DNA of 64,000 nucleotides from Acidovorax sp. NB1 (GTDB lineage Bacteria > Pseudomonadota > Gammaproteobacteria > Burkholderiales > Burkholderiaceae_C): positions 124,001 to 188,000 of the forward strand of contig NZ_BJHU01000013.1 in the NCBI RefSeq assembly GCF_005405905.1. The letters are read 5' to 3'. The notes below the pieces were generated by a model that worked only from the letters and a program-made list of their open reading frames with translations, had not been told where the DNA came from and did not search any database. Below are positions 28,714 to 37,058 of this stretch, piece after piece (positions within the stretch are counted from its first letter, which is position 1; each line of letters begins with the position of its first letter). Both the position numbers and the translations under genes were made by a program.

Positions 28714-31114
28714 CATCGGCCTGGCCGCGCGGGTGGGGCGCTGGTGGCGGCAGCATGCCCCTAGCCCGTTGGCGTTGTTTGCTGCGTTTTTGATAGCTTT
28801 TGCGGCAAGCCCAGCGCGCGCAATACCCACTTTTGACGAGGTGCGGGCTGATTTCAAACCCTCCGACACCGTGCTGCTCTCGCGCGAAGGCGAGGTGGTG
28901 CAGCGCCTTCGCACCGACCCCACGGTGCGGCGCGGGCGGTGGGTGCCGCTGGCCGACATCTCGCCCGCGCTGCGCCAGGCGCTGGTGCTGAGCGAGGACA
29001 AGCGCTTTTTTGAACACAGCGGGGTGGACTGGCGCGCCGCATCGGCCGCCGCCTGGGGCAACCTCTGGAACCAGCGCACACGCGGCGCCAGCACCATCAC
29101 CATGCAGCTGGCGGGTTTGCTCGACGGCCCGGACTCCGATTTCCTGCGCCAGAGGCCGGGCGGGCGCACCGTGGTGCAAAAACTGGGGCAGACGGTGGCC
29201 GCCCAGGTGCTGGACCGGCGCTGGCGCAAGGACCAGATCCTGGAGGCCTACCTCAACCTCGTGCCGTTTCGCAGCGAGCTGGTGGGCATCGACGCGCTGA
29301 GCCGCACGCTGTTTGGCAAGGCTGCCCATGGCCTGGACGACCGCGAGGCGGCCGTGGCTGCCTCGCTGGTGCGCGCGCCCAATGCCCGGCCTGCGCTGGT
29401 CGCGCAGCGGGCGTGTGGGGTGTTGCGCGATATGCAGCGGAGTGGCGTCGGCGGTAGTGGTAGCGGTGGTAGCGGTGGTAGCGGTGGGGCCCGCATCGCC
29501 TGCGATGCGCTCGACCTGTTCACCACCGCCGCGCTGCAGCGCCGCGCGTTTGACGCGAGCGAAGGTGTGGCCCCGCACTTTGCGCGCCACCTGCTGCGCC
29601 AGCGCTTTGGCAAGGACAGCGTGGTGCCCGAGCGTGTGCAGAGCACGCTGCGCGCACCGCTGCAGCGCTTTGCCGTGCAGACCCTGCAGCAGCACCTGCG
29701 CGAGCTGCGCGGGCGCAATGTGGAAGACGGCGCGGTGCTGGTGCTCGACAACGCCACGGGCGCGGTGCTGGCCTGGGTGGGCTCGTCGGGCCAGCTCAGC
29801 CAGGCGAGCGAGGTGGACGGCGTGCTGGCGCTGCGCCAGCCGGGCTCTACGCTCAAGCCGTTTCTGTATGGGCAGGCGATTGCAGAGCGGCGCCTCACGG
29901 CCGCGTCGCTGGTGGATGACTCGCCCGCGCACATCGCCACGGCGGGCGGGCTCTACATCCCGCAGAACTACGACCGGCAGTTCAAGGGCTGGGTGTCGGT
30001 GCGCACGGCGCTGGCGGCGTCGCTCAACGTGCCGGCGGTGCGCACGCTGGTCATGGTCACGCCCGATGCGTTCCACCGCCAGCTCGGTGCCGTGGGCCTG
30101 CCGCTGCGCGAGAGTGGTGATTACTTCGGCTACAGCCTGGCGCTGGGCAGTCCCGAGGTGCCGCTCTTGCATCTGACCAACGCCTTTCGCACACTGGCTA
30201 ATGGGGGGCGGCTGAGCCCGGTGGCCCTGGCCTGGCCTGCCACGGGCCGCCCACCCGCGTTCACCCAAGGGATGGACCCGCGCGCGGCCTTCATCGTGGG
30301 CGACATCCTCTCGGATGTGAACGCTCGCGCCCGCACCTTCGGCACCGACAGCGTGCTCGCCACGCGCTTCTGGACGGCAGTGAAGACCGGCACCAGCAAG
30401 GACATGCGCGACAACTGGGCCGTGGGCTGGTCCGAGCGCTACACCGTGGGCGTGTGGGTGGGCAACGCCAGCGGCGCGGCCATGCACGACGTGAGCGGCA
30501 CCAGCGGCGCCGCGCCCATCTGGGCGGCGGTGATGGGCTTTTTGCACGCGCGCGAGCCCAGCCGTGCACCCAGGCCGGCGCAGGGGCTGCTGCAGGCGAA
30601 GGTGCGGTTTGGTCCAGGGCCCGTGGCAGATGGCATGCTGGGCCGTGCGCCCGACCTCCGCCTGCCGCTGGAGGCCGCGCGCGAAGAGTGGTTTGTGCAG
30701 GGCACGCAGCAGCCCTTGTTTGCTATTGATTCAGTAGCTGATAAGCCATATCCATCGCGCGCAGAAGGCCCAAAAAGCTTCAAAAAAGAGCTTGCCCAGG
30801 CGGCCGAGGCACCCGGCAGTCCGGCCCGCATCACCGCGCCCGCTCCCGGCACCATCATTGCGCTGGACCCGGACATTCCCCCCGCGCGCCAGCGCCTGCA
30901 GTTCACGGCCACGGGCGACGGGCTGCTCTGGCGCATGGATGGCAAGCCCCTGGGCCGGGGCCCGCGTGTGGCCTGGCTGCCCTGGCCGGGGCGGCATGTG
31001 GTGCAGATCACCGATGCCCGAGGGCAGGTGCTGGACGAGATCCGCATCGAGGTGCGCGGAGCGGGCGTGGTGGCAGGCACAGGGACATCCCTAACCCGTG
31101 CGGCAACGCCTTGA
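28703..31114 (+). CDS. pbpC: Penicillin-binding protein 1C
   Basis: A bifunctional peptidoglycan synthase, 803 residues, anchored in the inner membrane by residues ~22-38. The GT51 domain has the catalytic Glu98 (SEDKRFFEHSG) and GASTITMQLAG. The transpeptidase domain has SxxK at Ser382 (GSTLKPF), SLN, and KTG at Lys561. The C-terminal BiPBP_C domain spans ~710-795. The ATG at 28703 starts inside the preceding gene. Oddities: a Gly/Ser microsatellite at residues 247-262 and a dispersed repeat coding for residues ~674-693. PBP1C is thought to work with the A2M protein after cell-wall damage. Confidence 0.95.
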   Translation: MVADIGLAARVGRWWRQHAPSPLALFAAFLIAFAASPARAIPTFDEVRADFKPSDTVLLSREGEVVQRLRTDPTVRRGRWVPLADISPALRQALVLSEDKRFFEHSGVDWRAASAAAWGNLWNQRTRGASTITMQLAGLLDGPDSDFLRQRPGGRTVVQKLGQTVAAQVLDRRWRKDQILEAYLNLVPFRSELVGIDALSRTLFGKAAHGLDDREAAVAASLVRAPNARPALVAQRACGVLRDMQRSGVGGSGSGGSGGSGGARIACDALDLFTTAALQRRAFDASEGVAPHFARHLLRQRFGKDSVVPERVQSTLRAPLQRFAVQTLQQHLRELRGRNVEDGAVLVLDNATGAVLAWVGSSGQLSQASEVDGVLALRQPGSTLKPFLYGQAIAERRLTAASLVDDSPAHIATAGGLYIPQNYDRQFKGWVSVRTALAASLNVPAVRTLVMVTPDAFHRQLGAVGLPLRESGDYFGYSLALGSPEVPLLHLTNAFRTLANGGRLSPVALAWPATGRPPAFTQGMDPRAAFIVGDILSDVNARARTFGTDSVLATRFWTAVKTGTSKDMRDNWAVGWSERYTVGVWVGNASGAAMHDVSGTSGAAPIWAAVMGFLHAREPSRAPRPAQGLLQAKVRFGPGPVADGMLGRAPDLRLPLEAAREEWFVQGTQQPLFAIDSVADKPYPSRAEGPKSFKKELAQAAEAPGSPARITAPAPGTIIALDPDIPPARQRLQFTATGDGLLWRMDGKPLGRGPRVAWLPWPGRHVVQITDARGQVLDEIRIEVRGAGVVAGTGTSLTRAATP
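28781..28835 (+). repeat. Possible dispersed repeat copy at the PbpC membrane anchor
   Basis: GCTGCGTTTTTGATAGC followed by TTTTGCGG and CAAGCCCAGCGCGCG resembles the repeat family. It codes for part of the membrane anchor and the residues after it. More diverged than the other copies. Confidence 0.4.
29453..29488 (+). repeat. Tandem GGTAGCGGT microsatellite inside pbpC
   Basis: Three near-exact tandem copies of the nine-base unit GGTAGCGGT and partial units code for GGSGSGGSGGSGG (residues ~250-262), a flexible linker near the end of the glycosyltransferase domain. Repeat number could vary between strains without breaking frame. Confidence 0.85.
30722..30780 (+). repeat. Dispersed repeat copy translated within pbpC
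   Basis: It begins GCTATTGATTCAGTAGC, then ATCCATCGCGCG and AGAAGGCCC, ending AAAAAGCTT. It matches the copies at 14638 and 33507 block by block. It is read in frame as about 20 residues (AIDSVADKPYPSRAEGPKSF) in the linker before the C-terminal BiPBP_C domain. Confidence 0.7.
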
Positions 31115-31198
31115 CGCGCCCAAAGCCGAGGAATACGGTGTGATTTCCCCATTCAGCGCCCCGATACGGGTCGCCTAAAATGGTTACAAATTATTTCT

Positions 31199-33481
31199 AT
31201 GCCGTTTTTGCGCCAGTTCTTTTCGCATCGCCTGATCTGGCTTGCTGTGTTGGTCTCTTTGGGGATCGGTGCGCTGTTTGCGCGCTCGATCTGGACCATC
31301 CGCCAGGACGAATGGAACTACGCTGCGCAGACCAATGCCAACCTGGTGCAGACCCTGGAGCAGGGCCTGGGCTGGGTGCTGGATTCGTTCGACAAGTCCC
31401 TGGAGGGCGTGGCCCGTGAGGTAGGCCGCCCCGAGGTGTGGGCGCTGCCCGCCGAGCTGCGCGCGCGGGTGGTGTTCGACAACTCGCTGCGCGCCCGAGG
31501 CGCGGGGGATGTGCTGGTGCTAGATGCCCAGGGCAACATCATCCTGGATTCCGGCTCGCTCGTGCCGCGCAAGGCCAACCTCGCCGATCGGGACTACTTC
31601 CTGGCGTTCAAGAAAGACGGGCACCAGGGCCTGTACATCGGCAAGCCCGTGCCTTCGCGCATCACAGGGCTCAATATCCTGCCCTTGTCGCGGGCGTATT
31701 TCCATGCCGATGGCAGCTTTGCGGGCGTGGTGGTGGGGGCCGTGCGCCTGAGTTACTTCAACGAACTCTTTGGTGCGCTGGACATGGGCTCCAACAGCGG
31801 CGTGAATCTGTTCCGCAGCGATGGCGTGGTGATCTCGCGCTTCCCCTACGGTGACATGGATGTGGGCAAGACGATTGCCGGGTCGCCCAACATGCTGCGC
31901 TTTCAGAAAGAGGGCAATGGCGCTTTTGTGGGCACGGCGGCGCTCGATGGGGTCGAGCGCCTGTATGCCTTCCGGCAGGTTGGCGAGTTCCCGCTCATCA
32001 TCAACGTGGCCCAGGCCACCGACACCATCCTGGGCAAGTGGTACCGCAGCTCCCTGTGGTTGGGTGGCTTTGCGCTATTGCTGATGGCTGCCTGCCTGGG
32101 GCTGGCCCTTTTGTTCGTGCGCGAGCTGACCCTGCGCCAGAAGGTGGCGGCCCGGCTCAGCGAGGCCGAGCACGATGTGCGCACCATCCTCAACAACATG
32201 CCGTCGATGATCGGCTACTGGGACGCGCAACTGCTCAACCGCTTTGCCAACAAGTCCCACTTCGAGTGGTTTGGCATCCAGCCTGAGCGGCTGCGGGGCA
32301 TGCACTTCAGCGAGCTGGTGGGCCCCGAGCGTTTTGCGATGAACAAGCCGTTTCTGGAGCGCGCGCTGCAGGGCGAGCCGCAGCTGTTCGAGAGCACCTT
32401 GCTCGACGTGCATGGCGTGTCGCGCCACATCATCGTCTCGTATGTGCCCGACACCGAGGCGGGCGCCGTGCGCGGCATTTTTGTGCAGACCACCGACATC
32501 TCCGACCGAAAGCGCATGGAGGACGAGCTGTTTGACGAAAAGGAGCGCGTGCGCCTCACGCTGCAGTCCATTGGCGATGCCGTGGTCTGCTCGGACGCCC
32601 GGGGCGCTGTCACTTACCTCAACCCGGCGGCCGAGCGGCTCACGGGCTGGCAGGCCTTTGATGCCGCAGGCCACAACGTCGATGAGGTGGTGTGCCTGCG
32701 CAGCCCGGACAACGATGCGCTGCTGCCCAGCCCGTTGCGCACCGCCATCCAGCAAGGCTCTGTGATGGAGGCCGTGCGGGGCATCGTGGTGCACCGCCGC
32801 AGCGGCCAGCGCTTTCAGGTGGAGGAAACCGCCAGCCCCATCACCGACCGCCATGGCGCCGTCAAAGGTGCGGTGGCCGTGCTGCGCGACGTGACCGAGG
32901 CCGTGGCCATGGCCGAGCGCATGGCGCACCTGGCGCAGTACGACGCACTCACCGACCTGCCCAACCGCGTGCTGTTGCACGACCGCGCCCAGCTGGCCAT
33001 TGCCCAGGCCCGGCGCGACGGCAAGTCGCTGGCCGTGATGTACCTGGACCTGGATGGCTTCAAGGAAGTCAACGACCGCCTGGGCCACGACGTGGGCGAT
33101 GTGCTGCTGGTGCAGTTTGCCCAGCGCCTGAAGGCGGCCGTGCGTGCGTCTGACACCGTGTGCCGCCAGGGCGGCGACGAATTTGTGGTGCTGTTGCCCG
33201 GCCTGGAGGGCGCCGAGCCCGCGCGCAGTGTGGCGCGCAAGATCCTGGCGTCGTGCGACGCGCCCTTCGAGCTGGCGGGCGAGCCCATGCGCGTGGGGCT
33301 CAGCGGCGGCATCGCGCTGTTCCCGCAGCATGGCGACACCTTCGACGCACTCTCGCGCCACGCCGACAGCGCCATGTACGCCGCCAAGCGCGGTGGCCGC
33401 ATGCGCTTCATGCTGTACCGGGGGGCTGACGTGGAACCCGAGGTGGTGTTGCCCGACGTGGTGGTGGGGGCCGAAGGGTGA
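31199..33481 (+). CDS. Membrane diguanylate cyclase with dCache-like sensor and two PAS domains
   Basis: A predicted cyclic-di-GMP synthase, 760 residues. Membrane segments lie at ~12-30 and ~283-307, flanking a periplasmic dCache-like sensor (DRDYFLAFKKDGHQGLYIGKP in two halves of the domain). Two PAS domains follow, ~325-440 and ~450-570, each ending in a connector (TTDISDRKRMEDEL, LRDVTEAVAMAERM). The GGDEF domain has DALTDLPNRVLL and GGDEF; RASD five residues before it is a complete inhibitory site. No EAL domain. Starts 84 bases after pbpC. Confidence 0.94.
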   Translation: MPFLRQFFSHRLIWLAVLVSLGIGALFARSIWTIRQDEWNYAAQTNANLVQTLEQGLGWVLDSFDKSLEGVAREVGRPEVWALPAELRARVVFDNSLRARGAGDVLVLDAQGNIILDSGSLVPRKANLADRDYFLAFKKDGHQGLYIGKPVPSRITGLNILPLSRAYFHADGSFAGVVVGAVRLSYFNELFGALDMGSNSGVNLFRSDGVVISRFPYGDMDVGKTIAGSPNMLRFQKEGNGAFVGTAALDGVERLYAFRQVGEFPLIINVAQATDTILGKWYRSSLWLGGFALLLMAACLGLALLFVRELTLRQKVAARLSEAEHDVRTILNNMPSMIGYWDAQLLNRFANKSHFEWFGIQPERLRGMHFSELVGPERFAMNKPFLERALQGEPQLFESTLLDVHGVSRHIIVSYVPDTEAGAVRGIFVQTTDISDRKRMEDELFDEKERVRLTLQSIGDAVVCSDARGAVTYLNPAAERLTGWQAFDAAGHNVDEVVCLRSPDNDALLPSPLRTAIQQGSVMEAVRGIVVHRRSGQRFQVEETASPITDRHGAVKGAVAVLRDVTEAVAMAERMAHLAQYDALTDLPNRVLLHDRAQLAIAQARRDGKSLAVMYLDLDGFKEVNDRLGHDVGDVLLVQFAQRLKAAVRASDTVCRQGGDEFVVLLPGLEGAEPARSVARKILASCDAPFELAGEPMRVGLSGGIALFPQHGDTFDALSRHADSAMYAAKRGGRMRFMLYRGADVEPEVVLPDVVVGAEG

Positions 33482-33506
33482 GCGGCGGGGGCTGGGTGCA
33501 TGGTTT

Positions 33507-33569
33507 GCTACTAAATTTGTAGCTATTACCGCATGTCCATTGCGCGGAGAAGGCACTTTTTTCTTGAAA
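33507..33569 (+). repeat. Dispersed repeat copy upstream of the lactate dehydrogenase-like gene
   Basis: It begins GCTACTAAATTTGTAGC (33507-33523), followed by GCATGTCCATTGCGCGGAG and AAGGCAC, then a T-rich end. Same order of blocks as the copies at 14638 and 30722. Lies in the 217-base gap after the diguanylate cyclase gene. Confidence 0.7.
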
Positions 33570-33698
33570 AGCAGCCGTCCGCGCGCCACGCACAGAGGCT
33601 GCGCTGAAAATTTGTTGCAGCCCGTCGAAATAATTTTGATGGCTGCCCCCGGCGCCTGCGCCTACCATCTGGCGCATTCCCCACCCTGGAGAGCCTGC

Positions 33699-34865
33699 GT
33701 GCCTGACCTGTCCAAAATCACCTGCATCGAAGACCTGCGTGCCATCGCCCAGCGCCGCGTGCCGCGCATGTTCTATGACTACGCCGATTCAGGCTCGTAC
33801 ACCGAGGGCACCTACCGCGCCAACGAAAGCGACTTCCAGCGCATCAAGCTGCGCCAGCGCGTGGCCGTCAACATGGAAGGCCGCACCACCCGCACCACCA
33901 TGGTGGGCCAGGACGTGGCCATGCCCGTGGCGATTGCGCCCACGGGGCTCACCGGCATGCAGCATGCCGATGGCGAGATCCTGGGCGCCAAGGCGGCCAA
34001 GGCCTTCGGCATCCCGTTCACGCTCTCGACCATGAGCATCTGCTCCATCGAAGACATTGCCGAACACACGGGCCGCCACCCGTTCTGGTTCCAGGTGTAT
34101 GTGATGCGCGACCGCGACTTCATCGAGCGCCTGATCGACCGCGCCAAGGCCGCCAACTGCTCGGCGCTGCAGCTCACGCTCGATCTGCAGATCCTGGGCC
34201 AGCGCCACAAGGACATCAAGAACGGCCTGTCGGCCCCGCCCAAGCCCACCATTGCCAACCTCATCAACCTGGCCACCAAGCCGCGCTGGTGCCTGGGCAT
34301 GCTGGGCACAAAGCGCCGCAGCTTCGGCAACATCGTGGGCCACGCCAAGGGCGTGGGCGATTTGTCTTCGCTGTCGTCGTGGACGGCCGAGCAGTTCGAC
34401 CCGCAGCTCAACTGGGGCGATGTGGAGTGGATCAAGAAACGCTGGGGCGGCAAGCTGATCCTCAAAGGAATCATGGACGCCGAAGACGCGCGCCTGGCCG
34501 TGAACAGCGGCGCGGACGCGCTTATCGTCAGCAACCACGGCGGCCGCCAGCTCGATGGCGCGCCATCCTCCATTGCCGCGCTGCCAGGCATTGCCGCAGC
34601 GGCAGGCAAGGACATCGAGGTCTGGATGGACGGCGGCATCCGCAGCGGGCAGGACGTGCTCAAGGCCCGTGCGCTGGGTGCACAGGGCACGCTGATCGGG
34701 CGCAGCTTCCTGTACGGCCTGGGCGCCTTTGGCGAGGCGGGCGTGACCCGCGCGCTGCAGATCATCCAGAAGGAGCTGGACATCACCATGGCGTTTTGTG
34801 GCCACACCAACATCAACAACGTGGACCGCTCCATCCTGCTGCCGGGTACGTTTCCCGTCGCCTGA
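33699..34865 (+). CDS. lldD: FMN-dependent alpha-hydroxy-acid dehydrogenase, L-lactate dehydrogenase-like
   Basis: Oxidises L-lactate or a related 2-hydroxy acid to the 2-oxo acid; lldD-type enzymes feed the quinone pool at the inner membrane. 388 residues. FMN-site and active-site features include RMFYDYADSGSYTEGT, IAPTGLTGMQH, the catalytic His in SNHGGRQLDG, and MDGGIRSGQDVLKA with LGAQGTLIGR. The GTG at 33699 is preferred because CTGGAGAG lies just before it and homology begins there. A cytochrome c gene is convergent 11 bases after its stop. Confidence 0.92.
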   Translation: MPDLSKITCIEDLRAIAQRRVPRMFYDYADSGSYTEGTYRANESDFQRIKLRQRVAVNMEGRTTRTTMVGQDVAMPVAIAPTGLTGMQHADGEILGAKAAKAFGIPFTLSTMSICSIEDIAEHTGRHPFWFQVYVMRDRDFIERLIDRAKAANCSALQLTLDLQILGQRHKDIKNGLSAPPKPTIANLINLATKPRWCLGMLGTKRRSFGNIVGHAKGVGDLSSLSSWTAEQFDPQLNWGDVEWIKKRWGGKLILKGIMDAEDARLAVNSGADALIVSNHGGRQLDGAPSSIAALPGIAAAAGKDIEVWMDGGIRSGQDVLKARALGAQGTLIGRSFLYGLGAFGEAGVTRALQIIQKELDITMAFCGHTNINNVDRSILLPGTFPVA

Positions 34866-34876
34866 GCCGGGAGGCG

Positions 34877-35290
34877 TTACCGGGCGGCTGCCTCCGGTGA
34901 CGGCAGGCGTTTGAGGGTGGCCAGATAGGCCACCACGTCCTCACGGTCGCGCGCTTTGTCGAGCTGGTAGTCCATGGCTTGGCCGGGGATCAGCGCCTCG
35001 GGGTCGCGCAGCCAGGCCTTGAGCGTGTCCCGCGTCCACAGAATCTTGCTTGCGCTCAGCGCGGGCGAATAGTCAAAGTCCTTCAGCGCCCCCGCGCGGC
35101 GCCCCAGCACGCCCCGGTGAGCCGGGCCGTCTCCGTGCTGGTCGGCGCTGTGGCAGCTACTGCAGTGCGCGGCATACAGCGCGGCACCACGTTCTACCGA
35201 CTGGGCGGCAGCGGGGCTGTGGGCCGTCCATAGCAGGGCGGCTGCCACGGCTACACAATGAACAAGGGGCACTGGGCGAGGCAGGGGCAT
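34877..35290 (-). CDS. Exported c-type cytochrome
   Basis: A single-haem periplasmic cytochrome c, 137 residues. The signal peptide ends near PAAAQS. The haem motif is CSSCH in LYAAHCSSCHSAD; GQAMDY supplies the likely methionine ligand, and DVVAYLATLKR is the typical C-terminal helix. The ATG at 35290 precedes the signal peptide directly. It is divergent from the ECF sigma gene, and a GAATCC-N16-CGTATTGC promoter-like sequence lies 52 bases upstream, matching those before the sigma factor and DUF4331 genes, so it is probably part of the same regulon. Confidence 0.9.
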   Translation of the reverse strand: MPLPRPVPLVHCVAVAAALLWTAHSPAAAQSVERGAALYAAHCSSCHSADQHGDGPAHRGVLGRRAGALKDFDYSPALSASKILWTRDTLKAWLRDPEALIPGQAMDYQLDKARDREDVVAYLATLKRLPSPEAAAR

Positions 35291-35341
35291 GGCGGGGAGC
35301 GACGGGTGGAAAGCGCCTTGGGCGCGAGCAGGCGAACCCTT

Positions 35342-35371
35342 GCAATACGGCCTCTCCATCCATCTGGATTC
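35342..35371 (-). promoter_or_regulatory. ECF-type promoter for cytochrome c
   Basis: On the minus strand: GAATCC, 16 bases, then CGTATTGC. Spacing is the same as in the three other sites (35446, 36983 and 41525). It lies 52 bases before the ATG. Found by eye as a shared pattern, so function is inferred. Confidence 0.68.
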
Positions 35372-35445
35372 ATTCGGCCCTGTCCGGGTGGGGAAAATCC
35401 GGCGACACGTGACTCTGCTGCCGAGACGCTGTTTGTGCCCCCACT

Positions 35446-35475
35446 ACATCCAAAGTGCCCGCTGTGGCGTATTCA
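35446..35475 (+). promoter_or_regulatory. ECF-type promoter for the sigma factor itself
   Basis: ACATCC, 16 bases, then CGTATTCA, ending 56 bases before the sigma factor ATG. The -10-like CGTATTCA is identical to that before DUF4331, which suggests autoregulation. Confidence 0.7.
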
Positions 35476-35531
35476 CCTACAGCAATGCCCTGCAGGCACT
35501 GCCGAACCGACCAATCCCAGAGAATGGGCGC

Positions 35532-36107
35532 ATGAGCACCCTCCACCCAGACAGTGAACTGATGGACCTCCTAGATCGTATTGCCGCGCAGGACGATTCC
35601 GCGCTGAAGAGACTGTACGAGCGCACCTCGTCGCAGCTTTTTGGCCTGGCCCTGCGCATCGTCCGCAACCGTGACGCTGCGGAAGATGTGCTGCAGGAGG
35701 CGTTCTTGACCATCTGGCGCAGCGCAGGCAGCTACCGCGCATCGCTGAGTCCGCCCATGGCCTGGATGGGGCTTATCGTGCGCAGCCGGGCGCTGGATGC
35801 CCTGCGCAAGCGCACCTCCGACCGGGCCGATCTGATGAACGAGCTGGACGATGACATGGCCCAGACGCTGGAAGGCGACTCGCCCAACCCCATGGACGCT
35901 GCCGACGCCAGCGAGCAGGCCTTTGCCCTGCACCACTGCCTGGGCAAGCTGGAGAGCAAACAGCGCGAGGTGGTGAGCCTGGCCTACCTGCGCGACCAGA
36001 GCCATGGCGAGCTGGCCGAGCAGCTCAAGCTGCCGCTGGGCACCGTCAAGACCTGGATTCGCCGGGGGCTGGAGCAACTGCGTGCCTGCATGGCGCGCTA
36101 TGCCTGA
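35532..36107 (+). CDS. ECF RNA polymerase sigma factor (SigK/ECF19-like)
   Basis: A 191-residue ECF sigma factor. Region 2 is QLFGLALRIVRNRDAAEDVLQ and the following IWRSAGSYR; region 4 is REVVSLAYLRDQSHGELAEQ and GTVKTWIRRGLEQLR, its helix-turn-helix. The pairing with an RskA-like membrane anti-sigma factor recalls the SigK (ECF19) group. The ATG at 35532 is the start of homology; the upstream open frame runs through the divergent promoter region. Its stop overlaps or abuts the anti-sigma start. Four candidate target promoters in this window include its own. Confidence 0.94.
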   Translation: MSTLHPDSELMDLLDRIAAQDDSALKRLYERTSSQLFGLALRIVRNRDAAEDVLQEAFLTIWRSAGSYRASLSPPMAWMGLIVRSRALDALRKRTSDRADLMNELDDDMAQTLEGDSPNPMDAADASEQAFALHHCLGKLESKQREVVSLAYLRDQSHGELAEQLKLPLGTVKTWIRRGLEQLRACMARYA

Positions 36108-36117
36108 GGTCGTCGCC

Positions 36118-36909
36118 ATGAACATCACCCAACACCCCGATTTGCTCGACCGCCTGGCCGCCAGCTACGCCCTGGGCACGCTGCGCGGTGGCGCCCGCCG
36201 CCGCTTTGAAACCCTGGCGCGCGAGCACGCCACCGTGCGTGCCGCCGCCCTGGTGTGGCAGACCCGCTGGTCGGGCCTGACCGAGCTGCAACCGCAGGTG
36301 GCGCCGTCGCCCGCCGTCTGGACGCGCATTGACAACCTGGTGCGGGCTGGCCAGCTGGAGCAGGCCATGCTGGCCGCCCGGCAGGCCGCGCCTGCCCCGG
36401 CCTCCGGCGGCTGGTGGCGCAACCTGCTGGTGTGGCGCGGTGCCGCCGCTGCTGGGGCCATCGCCACACTGGCGGCGGTGGTGGTGGGCGTGCAGGTCAA
36501 CGGCGGCCTGCGCGCCACCACGGGCGCGCAGATCGCGGCCCTGCAGCAGCAACTGCAGTCCGCGCCCCAGATCCAGTACGTGGCCGTGCTGGCGGACGAC
36601 AAGGCGGCTGCGTCCATGCTGGTCACCTTCGATCCCAAGAACAACCAGCTGGTGCTGCAGCGCGTGGGCGGTTTTCAGGAAAGTGCGGACAAATCCCTGC
36701 AGCTGTGGGCGCTGCCGCCCGCAGGCGGGCCGCGTTCGCTGGGTGTGCTGGGGCAGGACAAGCTGCTCAAGCTGGTGGCCCAGGAGGGCGATGTGAAAGA
36801 AGTCCCCACGCTGGCCATCAGTCTGGAGCCCAAGGGGGGGGTGCCCAGCGCCACCGGCCCGACCGGGCCGGTGCTGTTCAAGGGCGCTCTGATCCGCAAG
36901 GCCACCTGA
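36118..36909 (+). CDS. RskA-like membrane anti-sigma factor
   Basis: A 263-residue inner-membrane protein that should hold the ECF sigma factor inactive. N-terminal cytoplasmic region with LLDRLAASYALGTLRGGARRRFE, typical of the RskA sigma-binding part (no zinc-binding HxxxCxxC). One membrane segment at ~107-126, then a periplasmic RskA_C-type domain (YVAVLADDKAAASMLVTFDP, SLQLWALPPAGGPRSLGVL). The ATG at 36118 has GAGG ten bases upstream; an in-frame ATG at 36100, overlapping the sigma stop, is possible. The periplasmic domain is the likely signal sensor. Confidence 0.9.
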   Translation: MNITQHPDLLDRLAASYALGTLRGGARRRFETLAREHATVRAAALVWQTRWSGLTELQPQVAPSPAVWTRIDNLVRAGQLEQAMLAARQAAPAPASGGWWRNLLVWRGAAAAGAIATLAAVVVGVQVNGGLRATTGAQIAALQQQLQSAPQIQYVAVLADDKAAASMLVTFDPKNNQLVLQRVGGFQESADKSLQLWALPPAGGPRSLGVLGQDKLLKLVAQEGDVKEVPTLAISLEPKGGVPSATGPTGPVLFKGALIRKAT

Positions 36910-36982
36910 CACCCGGGTTTCAGGCAGTTGCGTACAGGTCTGGAAGAACCGGTGGCGAAAGAAAAGAATAGTTGCCACCGTT

Positions 36983-37012
36983 GAATCCACGGGTTTCTCT
37001 TCGTCGTATTCA
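36983..37012 (+). promoter_or_regulatory. ECF-type promoter for the DUF4331 operon
   Basis: GAATCC, 16 bases, then CGTATTCA, ending 46 bases before the DUF4331 ATG. The -10-like part is identical to that before the sigma gene, and the -35-like part to that before cytochrome c. Confidence 0.7.
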
Positions 37013-37058
37013 AGGTGGGGTGCTTGGCACCCCACCATCCACCTACGAGGAGATCCCC

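Noticed and set aside
28073-30547. An 824-codon open frame on the minus strand
   Set aside because: Antisense to the small membrane genes and pbpC; no motif, and a composition biased to Arg, Pro, Ala and His.
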